From: Acidobacteriota bacterium
Lineage (GTDB): Bacteria > Acidobacteriota > Blastocatellia > Pyrinomonadales > Pyrinomonadaceae
Length of the DNA stretch: 64,000 nucleotides
Assembly: GCA_020199835.1 (NCBI GenBank)
Contig: JAIVJV010000010.1
Location: forward strand, 62,001 to 126,000
Direction: 5' to 3'
The number at the start of each line of letters is the position of its first letter. The first letter of the stretch is position 1. Made by a program: the position numbers and the translations under genes. Of the stretch, positions 17,971 to 26,794 are shown one piece after another. The notes beneath the pieces were generated by a model. It ran no database searches. It was not told the origin of the DNA and was given only the letters and a program-made list of their open reading frames with translations.

Positions 17971-20900
17971 ATGCTCGAACGGCTCCGCCTCATCGTATTA
18001 CCGGCTCTGCTCGCCGCGTTCGTTGGGTTTCTGTTAACGCACGATTCGGGAACGCGTCGTGTTCATGCGTTCTCGGCTGGACCACCCGCGGGTTACACCG
18101 GTGCGCCGCAGGAAGAGCCGGAAGCGTGCGCTGAGTGTCATGTCCCTCCCGACGCCGGCACCGGCAAGATCTCGATCAACGCGCCGCAAACTTACGTTCC
18201 CGGCCAGACCTATCCGATTACCGTCACGCACACGAACGCCGATCCGACGCGGCTGCGTTGGGGCTTCGAACTCACTGTGCTCGATAACGCCTCAGACGAA
18301 AAAGCCGGCGAACTGCAAAACCCTGATGGACTCACGCAGCTGTTGAATAACGCTGGTCCAAACTCGGCGCGCCAGTATATCGAGCACACCGCCGCGGGAA
18401 CTTTCATCGGACAGCAGAACGGCGCGAGTTGGACTTTCAACTGGACCGCGCCCGCAACCGATGTTGGTCCAGTCACGTTCTACGCCGCCGGCAATCAGGC
18501 CAACAACGACGGCAACACGTCCGGCGATTACGTCTACAAGACGTTTGTGGCGTCAGCGCCCGCTTCGACGACTCCGGATTTCGCGCTCAGCGTGAACCCG
18601 GCATCCCATAGCGTTGTGCCAGGTGCGAGCGCCCCCTACACCGTAACCGTTACTCCGCTTGCTGGTTTCAGTGGGCAAGTGAGCCTCAGCACCAGCGCGC
18701 TGCCGGCTGGAGTGGCGGCAGTCTTCAATCCGGCATCCATCAACATCACTGACGCGAACTCAAAAACGGCGACGCTCACTTTGAACACGAGCGCGAACAC
18801 TCCGCTCGGCAATCATTCCTTCGCGATCAACGCGCAATCTGGTACGACGCTTCACACTGTAAGCGCCAACGTAAACGTCGTCAGTTCGTTGAGCGCTGAT
18901 CTCGCGTTGACCAAAACGGCGTCACCAAATCCGGCGCAGGCCGGCGCTACTCTTTCGTATCGTCTCAGCGCCACCAACAACGGACCCGGAAACGCAACGC
19001 ATGTGAGAATCATCGACACGCTGCCCGCGGGCGTGGCGTTTCTTTCCGTGACCGCAACGCAGGGCAGTTGCAACGGCAGTGGTCCAGTGGATTGCAATCT
19101 CGGCAATCTGGCGGTTGGCAATAGCGCGATCGTTACCATCGTGGTCACGCCAGCGAATGCGAGCCAGATCGTTAACTCCGCGACAGTGAGTGCAAACGAA
19201 AGCGACTTTGATCCGAGTAACAACACGGCCAGCACCACGACCGTCATTCAACCGGCGGCGGCAACTCCGACAATCCTGGATGATAACCTGACCGTCAGCA
19301 CCGTCGTCGCAGGATTCGATCAACCGATCGGCATTGCTTTTCTTGGAGCGAACGATTTTTTCGTTCTTGAAAGAGCGACGGGCAAGGTGAAGCGCATCGT
19401 CAACGGCGTGTTGCACAGCACGGCGCTCGATCTGCCGGTCAACAATGCTTCCGAGCGGGGCCTGCTGGGTATCGCGCTGCATCCGCGTTTCGCGCAGAAT
19501 GGTTTTGTTTACCTCTTTTGGACCGAGAGCAGCACCGGCGCCGACACCGCAAACACCGATCAGATTCCGTTGCTTGGGAATCGTGTCGATCGCTGGGTGT
19601 GGAACGGCTCGACGCTCGCCTTTGATCGTAATCTCGTCCGACTTCGGGCGTTGCAACAGGATGCCGGTCAACCGTCGCGCGGTAATCACAACGGCGGCGT
19701 GGTGCGTTTCGGACCTGACGGCAAGGTTTACATCATCTTCGGCGATAACGGCCGGCGTGGTTTCCTCCAGAACATCACGAGCGGTGGTCCGGTTCCCGAC
19801 GATCAGTTTGGTGGACCAGCGCCCGACGACGCACACCTCACCGGAGTCATCCTGCGACTCAACGACGACGGTTCCACGCCGGTGGATAATCCGTTCTTCA
19901 ATGTCGCGCACAACCTGACCGGCGAAGCCGCTGCGAACGTCAAAAAAGTCTTTGCCTACGGCATCCGCAACAGCTTTGGAATGGATTTCGATCCGCTGAG
20001 CGGTACGTTGTGGACGCAGGAGAACGGCGACGATGCGTTTGATGAGATCAATCGCGTGACGCCGGGCTTCAACGGCGGCTGGATACAGACGATGGGACCC
20101 GTCAGTCGTGTCGATGAGTTTCGATCGATCGAGATGACTTACGGTATTGGAAACCTGCAACAGCTTCGCTGGCCGCCGTCCAACATCGCGACGACGCCGC
20201 AGCAAGCGATCGCGAGGATGTTCATGCTTCCGGGCGCGCAATACATCGATCCGGAGTTTAGTTGGAAGTACGCCGTTGCGCCGTCGCCTATCGGTTTCGT
20301 GAAGGGTCGAGGTTTGGGGCCGCAGTTTGAAGGCGATCTGTTTGTCGGCGCATCGCGCACGACGCTGCTCAACGGGTTTCTGTTTCGTTTCAAGTTAACC
20401 GCGGACCGGCAACACTTTTCGTTTGCCGATCCGCGGCTTGCGGATCGCGTTGCCGACAATATCGACAAGTTTGACCAGACTGAAAGCGAGAGCCTCGTGA
20501 TCGGTAAGGATTTCGGCGTGACCACCGACATTCAGACCGGACCAAACGGAAACCTGTTTGTCGTGTCGCTCTCGAACGGCGCGATCTACGAGATCAAGTC
20601 GAAACCGGGCCTGTTGTATACGGCGACGTTGAATGGTGCGCAGGAAACGCCGCCGAACAGTTCGTCCGCTTCCGGCCGCGCGGCGCTGCTGCTCAGCCCT
20701 GATGAAAAGAGTGCGCGGCTGTCGCTCGTCTTCAACGGTCTTTCAAGTGCACAGACTGACGCGCACATTCATGGTTCAGCGCCGCCGGGTGTTAGCGCGT
20801 TGCCGATCGTGCCGCTGCCGTTGGGCCAACTCAATGATGTCGCCGTGACGTTAACAGCGTCGCAGGTGCAGGATCTGAGGAATGGGTTGCTCTATGTCAA

Positions 20901-21675
20901 CGTTCATAGTTCGAACTTTCCGGTGGGAGAGATCAGGGGGCAGTTCCTTTCGTCGCTGTCAGCGATGAGTGTTCAGTTCAACGCGACGAGTTATATCGTC
21001 AATGAGAATGCCGGGAACGTACTGGTCGGTGTGACTCGCAGCGGTAATCTAACGAACACCGTTACGATTAACTACACCACCAGCAACGGGTCTGCCCAGG
21101 CGCCTCTCGATTTCGCAAACGCTTCAGGGTCGCTTCAGTTTGCACCGGGCGAGACGCTCAAGTTCGTTTCGGTTTCGATAGTTGATGACGGGCTGGTTGA
21201 GGGGCTCGAAAGTATTAAGTTGAGTTTGAGTTCGGCATCGAGCGGCGCGGTTGAAGGAAGTCCGTTCATCACGACGATTTCGATTCTGGACGACGACAAG
21301 CCGCTGATCGTGACGGAGCAGAACACGCCGCGGGCTGCGGCCGTAGACTCCGTTTGGCTGTTGCGCGATCCGTTCTCGCTCGGAAGCCTGCAGAATTTCA
21401 GTGCGGATGGTCGCACGCGAATCATGTTCTTTGCGACGGGAGTCGATCTACTACCTGGCGACAACGCGTCGGCGGTCGTGGTCCAACTGGAAGACAACCA
21501 GAACCGCATCTATCCGCTGGTGGTTGAAGACGTGCGGAAGGTGCCAAACTTCGACTGGCTCTCGCAGATCGTCGTGCGCCTGCCTGACGCGATCGACTCA
21601 GAAGGCGACTTCCGCATCAGCCTCACGCTGCGCGGTGTCACCGGCAACAAGCCCTTGATCACTATCGTTCGCTAG
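17971..21675 (+). CDS. Giant secreted multidomain protein with a sorbosone/glucose-dehydrogenase-like propeller
   Basis: A 1234-residue exported protein that starts six bases after the DUF1501 stop. Domain order seen: signal or anchor helix (5-25); a Reeler/choice-of-anchor-V-like region (about 40-190) with a CxxCH motif (CAECHVPP); an Ig-like module (205-305); a DUF11 repeat (310-425, ADLALTKTASPNPAQAG); a PQQ-type sugar-dehydrogenase propeller (435-865, ASERGLLGIALHPRF, SRGNHNGGVVRFGPDGKVYI, YGIRNSFGMDFDP); a CHRD domain (870-995, NGAQETPP, DAHIHGSAPPG); a Calx-beta domain (1000-1105); and a C-terminal domain shared with the DUF1800 protein. It may oxidise sugars outside the cell with PQQ, but the mosaic could equally be an adhesin-like surface protein. 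Confidence 0.85.
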   Translation: MLERLRLIVLPALLAAFVGFLLTHDSGTRRVHAFSAGPPAGYTGAPQEEPEACAECHVPPDAGTGKISINAPQTYVPGQTYPITVTHTNADPTRLRWGFELTVLDNASDEKAGELQNPDGLTQLLNNAGPNSARQYIEHTAAGTFIGQQNGASWTFNWTAPATDVGPVTFYAAGNQANNDGNTSGDYVYKTFVASAPASTTPDFALSVNPASHSVVPGASAPYTVTVTPLAGFSGQVSLSTSALPAGVAAVFNPASINITDANSKTATLTLNTSANTPLGNHSFAINAQSGTTLHTVSANVNVVSSLSADLALTKTASPNPAQAGATLSYRLSATNNGPGNATHVRIIDTLPAGVAFLSVTATQGSCNGSGPVDCNLGNLAVGNSAIVTIVVTPANASQIVNSATVSANESDFDPSNNTASTTTVIQPAAATPTILDDNLTVSTVVAGFDQPIGIAFLGANDFFVLERATGKVKRIVNGVLHSTALDLPVNNASERGLLGIALHPRFAQNGFVYLFWTESSTGADTANTDQIPLLGNRVDRWVWNGSTLAFDRNLVRLRALQQDAGQPSRGNHNGGVVRFGPDGKVYIIFGDNGRRGFLQNITSGGPVPDDQFGGPAPDDAHLTGVILRLNDDGSTPVDNPFFNVAHNLTGEAAANVKKVFAYGIRNSFGMDFDPLSGTLWTQENGDDAFDEINRVTPGFNGGWIQTMGPVSRVDEFRSIEMTYGIGNLQQLRWPPSNIATTPQQAIARMFMLPGAQYIDPEFSWKYAVAPSPIGFVKGRGLGPQFEGDLFVGASRTTLLNGFLFRFKLTADRQHFSFADPRLADRVADNIDKFDQTESESLVIGKDFGVTTDIQTGPNGNLFVVSLSNGAIYEIKSKPGLLYTATLNGAQETPPNSSSASGRAALLLSPDEKSARLSLVFNGLSSAQTDAHIHGSAPPGVSALPIVPLPLGQLNDVAVTLTASQVQDLRNGLLYVNVHSSNFPVGEIRGQFLSSLSAMSVQFNATSYIVNENAGNVLVGVTRSGNLTNTVTINYTTSNGSAQAPLDFANASGSLQFAPGETLKFVSVSIVDDGLVEGLESIKLSLSSASSGAVEGSPFITTISILDDDKPLIVTEQNTPRAAAVDSVWLLRDPFSLGSLQNFSADGRTRIMFFATGVDLLPGDNASAVVVQLEDNQNRIYPLVVEDVRKVPNFDWLSQIVVRLPDAIDSEGDFRISLTLRGVTGNKPLITIVR

Positions 21676-21713
21676 TGTAACCAGATGAGCAGCGGATTCT
21701 TACGCATCAATTA

Positions 21714-22187
21714 TTACCGGGTCTCTGGCAGCCGTAGTGGCGACTCGACGTTTGTGCGACAAGGATCGGTGCGTCCCGCAGACTGTCTTCGCGCGTTGCG
21801 CATCGCGGGCGATAACGTTCGTTCGTCGAGTCGAGCGAGGCCGCACTCGTCCTCTGCCAAACGAAGTTGCAGCGCCTGGATTTGCGATTGCAACAACGCC
21901 ACGTCCTGCGCAGTTACGCCGCCACCGCGCGACGTCGCTCCCAGTCGCGACTGCTGTTCGATTGTGCGGAGACTCGTCTCGATCCCGTATAAGCGCTGTT
22001 CCAACTGGTTGATGCGAGTTTCCAACCGGATCACTTCCTGTTGCGGCTCCGCAGCGCTGGCAGGCGCCGCAGTCGTTGCCGTCGCCGCAGCAGAACTCTT
22101 GAACACGATCACCAGCCCCAACCCCATCACACACACCAAAACGAAAACCTGCCACCGCAGGTCGATACCGCGACTCCTATCCTGCAT
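21714..22187 (-). CDS. Small membrane-anchored coiled-coil protein, last gene of the ABC operon
   Basis: A 157-residue protein not recognised as a named family. One transmembrane helix (about 13-30, [16 protein letters not shown]) is followed by an Ala/Thr linker and two heptad-like stretches (about 50-80 [20 protein letters not shown] and 94-112 [16 protein letters not shown]), so the bulk is a periplasmic or cytoplasmic coiled coil. The C-terminus is Arg-rich. An AGGTGA ribosome-binding site precedes the ATG. It lies 45 bases downstream of the ATPase gene on the same strand, so it may be an accessory part of that exporter. It is convergent with the giant secreted protein. Confidence 0.6.
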   Translation of the reverse strand: MQDRSRGIDLRWQVFVLVCVMGLGLVIVFKSSAAATATTAAPASAAEPQQEVIRLETRINQLEQRLYGIETSLRTIEQQSRLGATSRGGGVTAQDVALLQSQIQALQLRLAEDECGLARLDERTLSPAMRNARRQSAGRTDPCRTNVESPLRLPETR

Positions 22188-22232
22188 GAGTTCACCTCTT
22201 GAAAAAATTAGGGGAGAGGTAATTACAACGAC

Positions 22233-22946
22233 TCACACGGTCACGTGTTGCCGCGCCGCAAACTCTTTCACTTCCGTCAACACGCCCTTCTCCAGATGCC
22301 GCTGCTCGGCGGCGAAGCTCGCCGCGTGTGGGTCGTGCGTCACCAGCATGATCGTTTTATTTAACTCGTGGTTGAGAGTCGAAAGGATTTGCATGATCTC
22401 TTCACCCGATCGCGCGTCGAGGTTGCCCGTCGGCTCGTCAGCCAGAATCAAATCCGGGTCCGTGACGATCGCGCGCGCGATCGCCACGCGCTGCTCCTGT
22501 CCACCCGACAATTGCTTCGGCTGGTGATGCATGCGGTCGCTTAACCCCACGAGGTCGAGCGCCGTTTCCACGTTTCGCCTGCGCTCAGCCTTCGACAACT
22601 TCGTCAACAACAACGGCAACTCCACGTTTTCAAACGCCGTCAACACCGGCACCAGATTAAACGTCTGAAAAATGTAACCGATGTGCGCATTGCGCCACGT
22701 CGCGAGTTGACTCTCACTCATCCTCGTCAACTGCGTTCCCATCACTTCAACTTCGCCTTCAGTGACCCGATCGATTCCCGCGAGCAGATTCAACAGCGTC
22801 GATTTCCCCGAGCCGCTCGGTCCCATCAACGCGAGGAAATCGCCTTCGTACAACTCGAGATCAACCTGATCCAGCGCAATGACTTCAAACCCGTCACGAA
22901 CAAAACGCTTGGTCACGTTGCGAACTCGCACTATCGGTTCAGACAT
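22233..22946 (-). CDS. ABC exporter ATP-binding protein (MacB/LolD type)
   Basis: A 237-residue ATPase with Walker [10 protein letters not shown] (42-50), Q-loop [10 protein letters not shown], signature LSGGQEQR (146-153) and Walker [13 protein letters not shown]. The [21 protein letters not shown] region is typical of the MacB/LolD/FtsE group, which powers FtsX-fold permeases. The operon context (two FtsX permeases and an HlyD-type adaptor just upstream) fits a tripartite export or lipoprotein-handling system. The signature has Glu in place of the usual second Gln after GGQ, a mild variant. Confidence 0.93.
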   Translation of the reverse strand: MSEPIVRVRNVTKRFVRDGFEVIALDQVDLELYEGDFLALMGPSGSGKSTLLNLLAGIDRVTEGEVEVMGTQLTRMSESQLATWRNAHIGYIFQTFNLVPVLTAFENVELPLLLTKLSKAERRRNVETALDLVGLSDRMHHQPKQLSGGQEQRVAIARAIVTDPDLILADEPTGNLDARSGEEIMQILSTLNHELNKTIMLVTHDPHAASFAAEQRHLEKGVLTEVKEFAARQHVTV

Positions 22947-22966
22947 ATATTTGGTCCTCGATATTT

Positions 22967-24343
22967 TTATTGAACTTTCACGCTATCGCCATCGCGCAGT
23001 TTATCCACACCGCTGATCGCGACTGACTCGTTGCCACTCAACCCTTCAAGCACGACGTAAGCGTCGGCGCTTTCTTCCCCGGTGCGAATCGTTCGTTGCT
23101 CAACCTTCGTTCCCTTCACTACGAAAACAAACGAGGCGTTGTCCTGCTTCACCACCGCATTCTTCGGTACCAGCACCCGTCCTATCGATTGATTTTCAGT
23201 CGTGGCGACTTTATCCGCCAGAAAGTTCACACGCGCATTCATCTCCGGCCGCAACTGCTCGGTCGGGTTGTCGACCTTGACCTTCACCTGCACCGTCGAC
23301 TTCGCGCGGTTCGCTTCCGGCGCGATCTCTTCGATGAAACCCGTGAACCGCAGATTCGGATACGCATCGGGAATGATCTCTGCCCGTTGCTGCGGTTTCA
23401 GCCGCGCGAAATCCGTCTGGCTGATGTCGAGTTCAACCTGCAAATCCGTCAGGTCAGCGAGGTCGACAACCGATGTGCGCGCGCCTGAACCACCAAACGC
23501 GGACGGACTAACCATCTCACCACGCTCAACGATCCGCTCGAGCACCGTCCCGGTTACGGGCGCTCTTATCTCCGTCGCGGCAAGTTGAGTGTTCGCGTAA
23601 TCCAGCGCCGCCCGCATTTGCTGCACTTCCGCTTCAGCAGCGCGAATGTCTTCCTTGCGTGGTCCAATGTCAGTCATCTGACTCGACTGCCGCGCCGCCT
23701 GAACCATCGCTATCGCTGAATCGCGCGCGGCCAACGCGCGGTCATACTCCGCCTTTGAAGCGACACCCGCTTTATACAGCGTCTCACTTCGCTGAAACTC
23801 AGCCTCCGCGTTCCGTAAATTCGCTTCCGCTTGAAACACCGCTGCCTTGTCTTTCAACTTCTCTTCCGGCCGCGAACCGGTACGCAAACGATCCAGCTGC
23901 GCCTGCGCTGCAGCGAGATTCGCCTTCGCCTGGTTTACTTGCGCGCGAAACTCGCTGTCTTCGAGCCGAACAAGCACTTGTCCTTCCTGCACGCGGTCGC
24001 CCTTCTCGACGCCAATCCACGCCACACGGCCCATGACCTTCGCGCCCACCGCGATCTTGTGATGGGCCACCACGTAACCGGACGCTGTCAGCACGCTTTC
24101 ACCCGCCGAAGCGGCGCCAGTCTCAACGCGAACCGGTGCGGCCGAGATTGTTTTCGTGCCCGAAAACAAAAACACGTAGCCCAGCGCGAGCAACGCCAGC
24201 ACCGCCGCAATTCCAATCAGCAAGAGCTTCGGCGATCGATTGTTCGGGACCGGCGACGGCGCTGGTCCACGATCGATCTTGAGGCTTCGCAGCCGTTTAT
24301 TGAGATCCTCTTGATCCTCTTTTGACTTCGTACTCGTTACCAT
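22967..24343 (-). CDS. HlyD/MacA-type periplasmic adaptor of an ABC export system
   Basis: A 458-residue protein anchored by one helix (about 40-60, [21 protein letters not shown]). The lipoyl-like domain halves flank a coiled-coil hairpin: [20 protein letters not shown] with [16 protein letters not shown] before, and [23 protein letters not shown] after. The helical hairpin (about 140-270) is Ala/Gln-rich. Beta-barrel and membrane-proximal domains follow ([40 protein letters not shown]). Adaptors of this class link an inner-membrane transporter to an outer-membrane channel; no TolC gene is in the window. The start at 24343 is chosen because it falls 14 bases after the stop of the upstream permease gene, whereas a longer frame would overlap it. 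Confidence 0.9.
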   Translation of the reverse strand: MVTSTKSKEDQEDLNKRLRSLKIDRGPAPSPVPNNRSPKLLLIGIAAVLALLALGYVFLFSGTKTISAAPVRVETGAASAGESVLTASGYVVAHHKIAVGAKVMGRVAWIGVEKGDRVQEGQVLVRLEDSEFRAQVNQAKANLAAAQAQLDRLRTGSRPEEKLKDKAAVFQAEANLRNAEAEFQRSETLYKAGVASKAEYDRALAARDSAIAMVQAARQSSQMTDIGPRKEDIRAAEAEVQQMRAALDYANTQLAATEIRAPVTGTVLERIVERGEMVSPSAFGGSGARTSVVDLADLTDLQVELDISQTDFARLKPQQRAEIIPDAYPNLRFTGFIEEIAPEANRAKSTVQVKVKVDNPTEQLRPEMNARVNFLADKVATTENQSIGRVLVPKNAVVKQDNASFVFVVKGTKVEQRTIRTGEESADAYVVLEGLSGNESVAISGVDKLRDGDSVKVQ

Positions 24344-24356
24344 GTTGTGTTTAGAC

Positions 24357-25517
24357 TCACGCGCGCAAAGCATCGACGATCTTGAAGCGCGACGCCCGAA
24401 TCGACGGCAACAGCGATCCGACCAGTCCGATGATGCCGCCAAAAAGCAACGCGAAGAGCATCAGGTCCGCAGTCACGCGGAAGTTGAACGCGATCTCGCT
24501 GAACGTCACCCAGTTTGAAGTTCCGGTGGAAATGAAGTTCAACGGCAGCGCTAGCAATATACCGATCACCGCTCCGATCAACGCGATCGCCACCGACTCC
24601 AACAGAAACGATGCGAGAATACTGAATCGACTAAAACCCAGAACGCGCAAGGTGCCGATCTCTTTCGTGCGTCGCGCGACCGCTGCGTACATCGTGTTCA
24701 TACCCGCGAAGCCCGCGCCAACGGCCATGATGAAAGAGATGAAAACAGCGAGTGCTTTTAACGCGCCGGAAGCAGTGCCTTGCTGATCTTCGTAAAACAC
24801 GCGCTCGGACACGGCTTTCAGGTGCAGTTTCGGATCGTCAGTGATGCGCTTGCTCAAAGCAGTCAGAGCGTTCTGATCCTTAACGCGCATCAGCACTGAC
24901 GAGTACCCATCGCGTTTGGTAGTACTCTGGAGCGAGTTGCTATCGACCCAGATCTCTGACTCAAACGCCTTGCCCGCGGAATCGAACAGACCAACAACCG
25001 TGTAGTCGGTGGTTTGAATGCGAAACCGATCGCCGATGTCGAGTCCCTGAAAGCGTTCGGCAATCCTTTTGGAAACAACCGCTTCCGTCATACCCGGCTG
25101 AAACAGTCTTCCCGCGACGGTTTGAAATCCCGAGCGCAACTTGAACGACATTGAACCAACGCCACGCACCGTCACGTTTGATCCCTGGCTCATTCCCTTG
25201 CGCGGTTTGTAGATCAACGTGATGAGCTCAGCAGTGGCGAGCGGCTTGTCACCTTCGCGCTCGACGCCATCGAGATACATCAGGTCGTTGAAGTTCTCGC
25301 GCGTTACCGAGCTGTTCAACTCCGCCGTACTGCCTTCGCGCAGAACGATCATGTTCAACGGGTCGCCACTGCTTGAAAGCGTCAGATCGATACCGCGCGC
25401 GAGCGCCATCACCATGAGGTAAACGGCAACGGTCAAACCGATCGTGAAGGCCGTTGCGAGCGTGCTGCCCTTGCGCACCACGATGTTTCGAATGTTGTAC
25501 TTGAGTGGTAGTGCCAT
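24357..25517 (-). CDS. ABC transporter permease, FtsX/MacB fold (second of pair)
   Basis: A 386-residue membrane protein. One N-terminal helix (about 17-40, TLATAFTIGLTVAVYLMVMALARG) is followed by a large periplasmic MacB-type domain with TVRGVGSMSFKLRSGFQTVAGRLF and VSKRIAERFQGLDIGDRF. Three C-terminal helices carry the FtsX signature (VARRTKEIGTLRVLGFSRFSILASFLLESV). It starts two bases after the stop of its paralogue upstream, so the two permeases are probably expressed together as a heterodimer. The transported substrate is unknown. Confidence 0.9.
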   Translation of the reverse strand: MALPLKYNIRNIVVRKGSTLATAFTIGLTVAVYLMVMALARGIDLTLSSSGDPLNMIVLREGSTAELNSSVTRENFNDLMYLDGVEREGDKPLATAELITLIYKPRKGMSQGSNVTVRGVGSMSFKLRSGFQTVAGRLFQPGMTEAVVSKRIAERFQGLDIGDRFRIQTTDYTVVGLFDSAGKAFESEIWVDSNSLQSTTKRDGYSSVLMRVKDQNALTALSKRITDDPKLHLKAVSERVFYEDQQGTASGALKALAVFISFIMAVGAGFAGMNTMYAAVARRTKEIGTLRVLGFSRFSILASFLLESVAIALIGAVIGILLALPLNFISTGTSNWVTFSEIAFNFRVTADLMLFALLFGGIIGLVGSLLPSIRASRFKIVDALRA

Positions 25518-25518
25518 C

Positions 25519-26658
25519 TTATTCAGTGCTCCGCAACGCTTCCGCGACTGTCAGTCCGGAAACCCGGTAAGCCGAGTAGATCACACTGACGACTCCCACG
25601 AACAGCGACAAGACAAAAGCCGCCACCAGCGTCTCGCCCGTGGGAACAAATGAGATGAAATTCGGAATGTAAATACTCAGATCCACCGCGTTGAAAACTG
25701 CCGCCGCCGCGGCGATGCCAATTCCCGCGCCGATGCACGCGACCATCAAAGCCTCACCGAGAAATAGCGCCGCGATCGTGCCGCGCTGAAATCCGATGGC
25801 TTTCAACGTGCCGACTTCCTTCGTCCGTTCGCGCACATTCATCGCCATTGTGTTGCCCATCACGAGCAATAAGGAGAATGTGATCGCAGCCATGATGCCG
25901 TAGAGAAACTGTTTGACGCCGCCCATCATCGTTTGAAAACTCAAGGCAAACTCACGCTCGCTCTCGGTCTTGGTCGGCGCGTCACTGTTGGCGAAGATCG
26001 AGTCAATGGCCTGGCCTACGCGCGGTACGTCTTCCGCGCTGTTCGCCATGATGCTGAACGTGCTGACCTGGTCTTTGGCCCACGCGGGCAGCAGCTCGTT
26101 CAGGTAGTCGTAATGAAAGTAAAGCGTCTTCTCATCAGAGCCGGTGTAAACGCCACGAATGATGAACTCAACGCTCTGGTTGTAGATCGGGCTCTTTAAC
26201 GTGACGCGCTGTCCGGGTGTAAAACCGTAAAGCGTTACGAGCTTCTGGCCGACAATCGCGCCCTGCCGATCGTTGATAAACGACTGCCAGTCCGCATCCG
26301 ACATCTTGACCTCGGGCACCACCTCGCGCAGCTTGCGCGCGTCCACCGCGAAGTTGGCAAAAAAGTTTCGCTCGTCTTTGTAGATGCCGCCGAACCAACT
26401 GAACGGCATCGCATCCTTCACTCCCGGCACGGTCTTTATCTTTTGCAGGTGTGCCATCGGAATGACGAAACCGAGTGACACGGCATGACGCGAGATCAGC
26501 CGCAACGGGCTCGCTTCGTCGGTGCCGCGGTCAAACTCCGTCAGGATCGTCGCCAGACTTATGATCAGGAACAGCGAAACAACCAGGCTGGAAATCGTCA
26601 GCAGGGTTCGTCGTTTGTTGCGCAGGATGTTCTTAAAGATCAGCTTTGCATACTTCAT
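25519..26658 (-). CDS. ABC transporter permease, FtsX/MacB fold (first of pair)
   Basis: A 379-residue paralogue of the following permease and the first gene of the export operon. The start KLIFKNILRNKRRTLLTISSLVVSLFLIISLATIL gives the first helix; the central periplasmic part contains GFVIPMAHLQKIKTVPGVKDAMPF. The C-terminal FtsX region reads VRERTKEVGTLKAIGFQRGTIAALFLGEALM. An AGGTGAACTGCGT stretch precedes the ATG as ribosome-binding site. The 136 bases upstream (26659-26794) separate it from the kinase gene and are the likely place for its promoter, but no clear boxes are evident. Confidence 0.9.
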   Translation of the reverse strand: MKYAKLIFKNILRNKRRTLLTISSLVVSLFLIISLATILTEFDRGTDEASPLRLISRHAVSLGFVIPMAHLQKIKTVPGVKDAMPFSWFGGIYKDERNFFANFAVDARKLREVVPEVKMSDADWQSFINDRQGAIVGQKLVTLYGFTPGQRVTLKSPIYNQSVEFIIRGVYTGSDEKTLYFHYDYLNELLPAWAKDQVSTFSIMANSAEDVPRVGQAIDSIFANSDAPTKTESEREFALSFQTMMGGVKQFLYGIMAAITFSLLLVMGNTMAMNVRERTKEVGTLKAIGFQRGTIAALFLGEALMVACIGAGIGIAAAAAVFNAVDLSIYIPNFISFVPTGETLVAAFVLSLFVGVVSVIYSAYRVSGLTVAEALRSTE

Positions 26659-26794
26659 ACGCAGTTCACCTTTTATGAACTACCGGTCGGGTTGTAAAAC
26701 GGTTTGAAGCCAGTACGCGATTGGGGCCGAAAGGTTGCATAGAAACATAGCCTCTATCCATTTATAAGTCGATCCGGAAGAGCCGAAATCGACA

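Noticed and set aside
18922..20241. 439-residue open frame on the minus strand
   Set aside because: It lies entirely opposite the strongly supported giant secreted protein and its translation (Arg/His-rich) shows no family motif.
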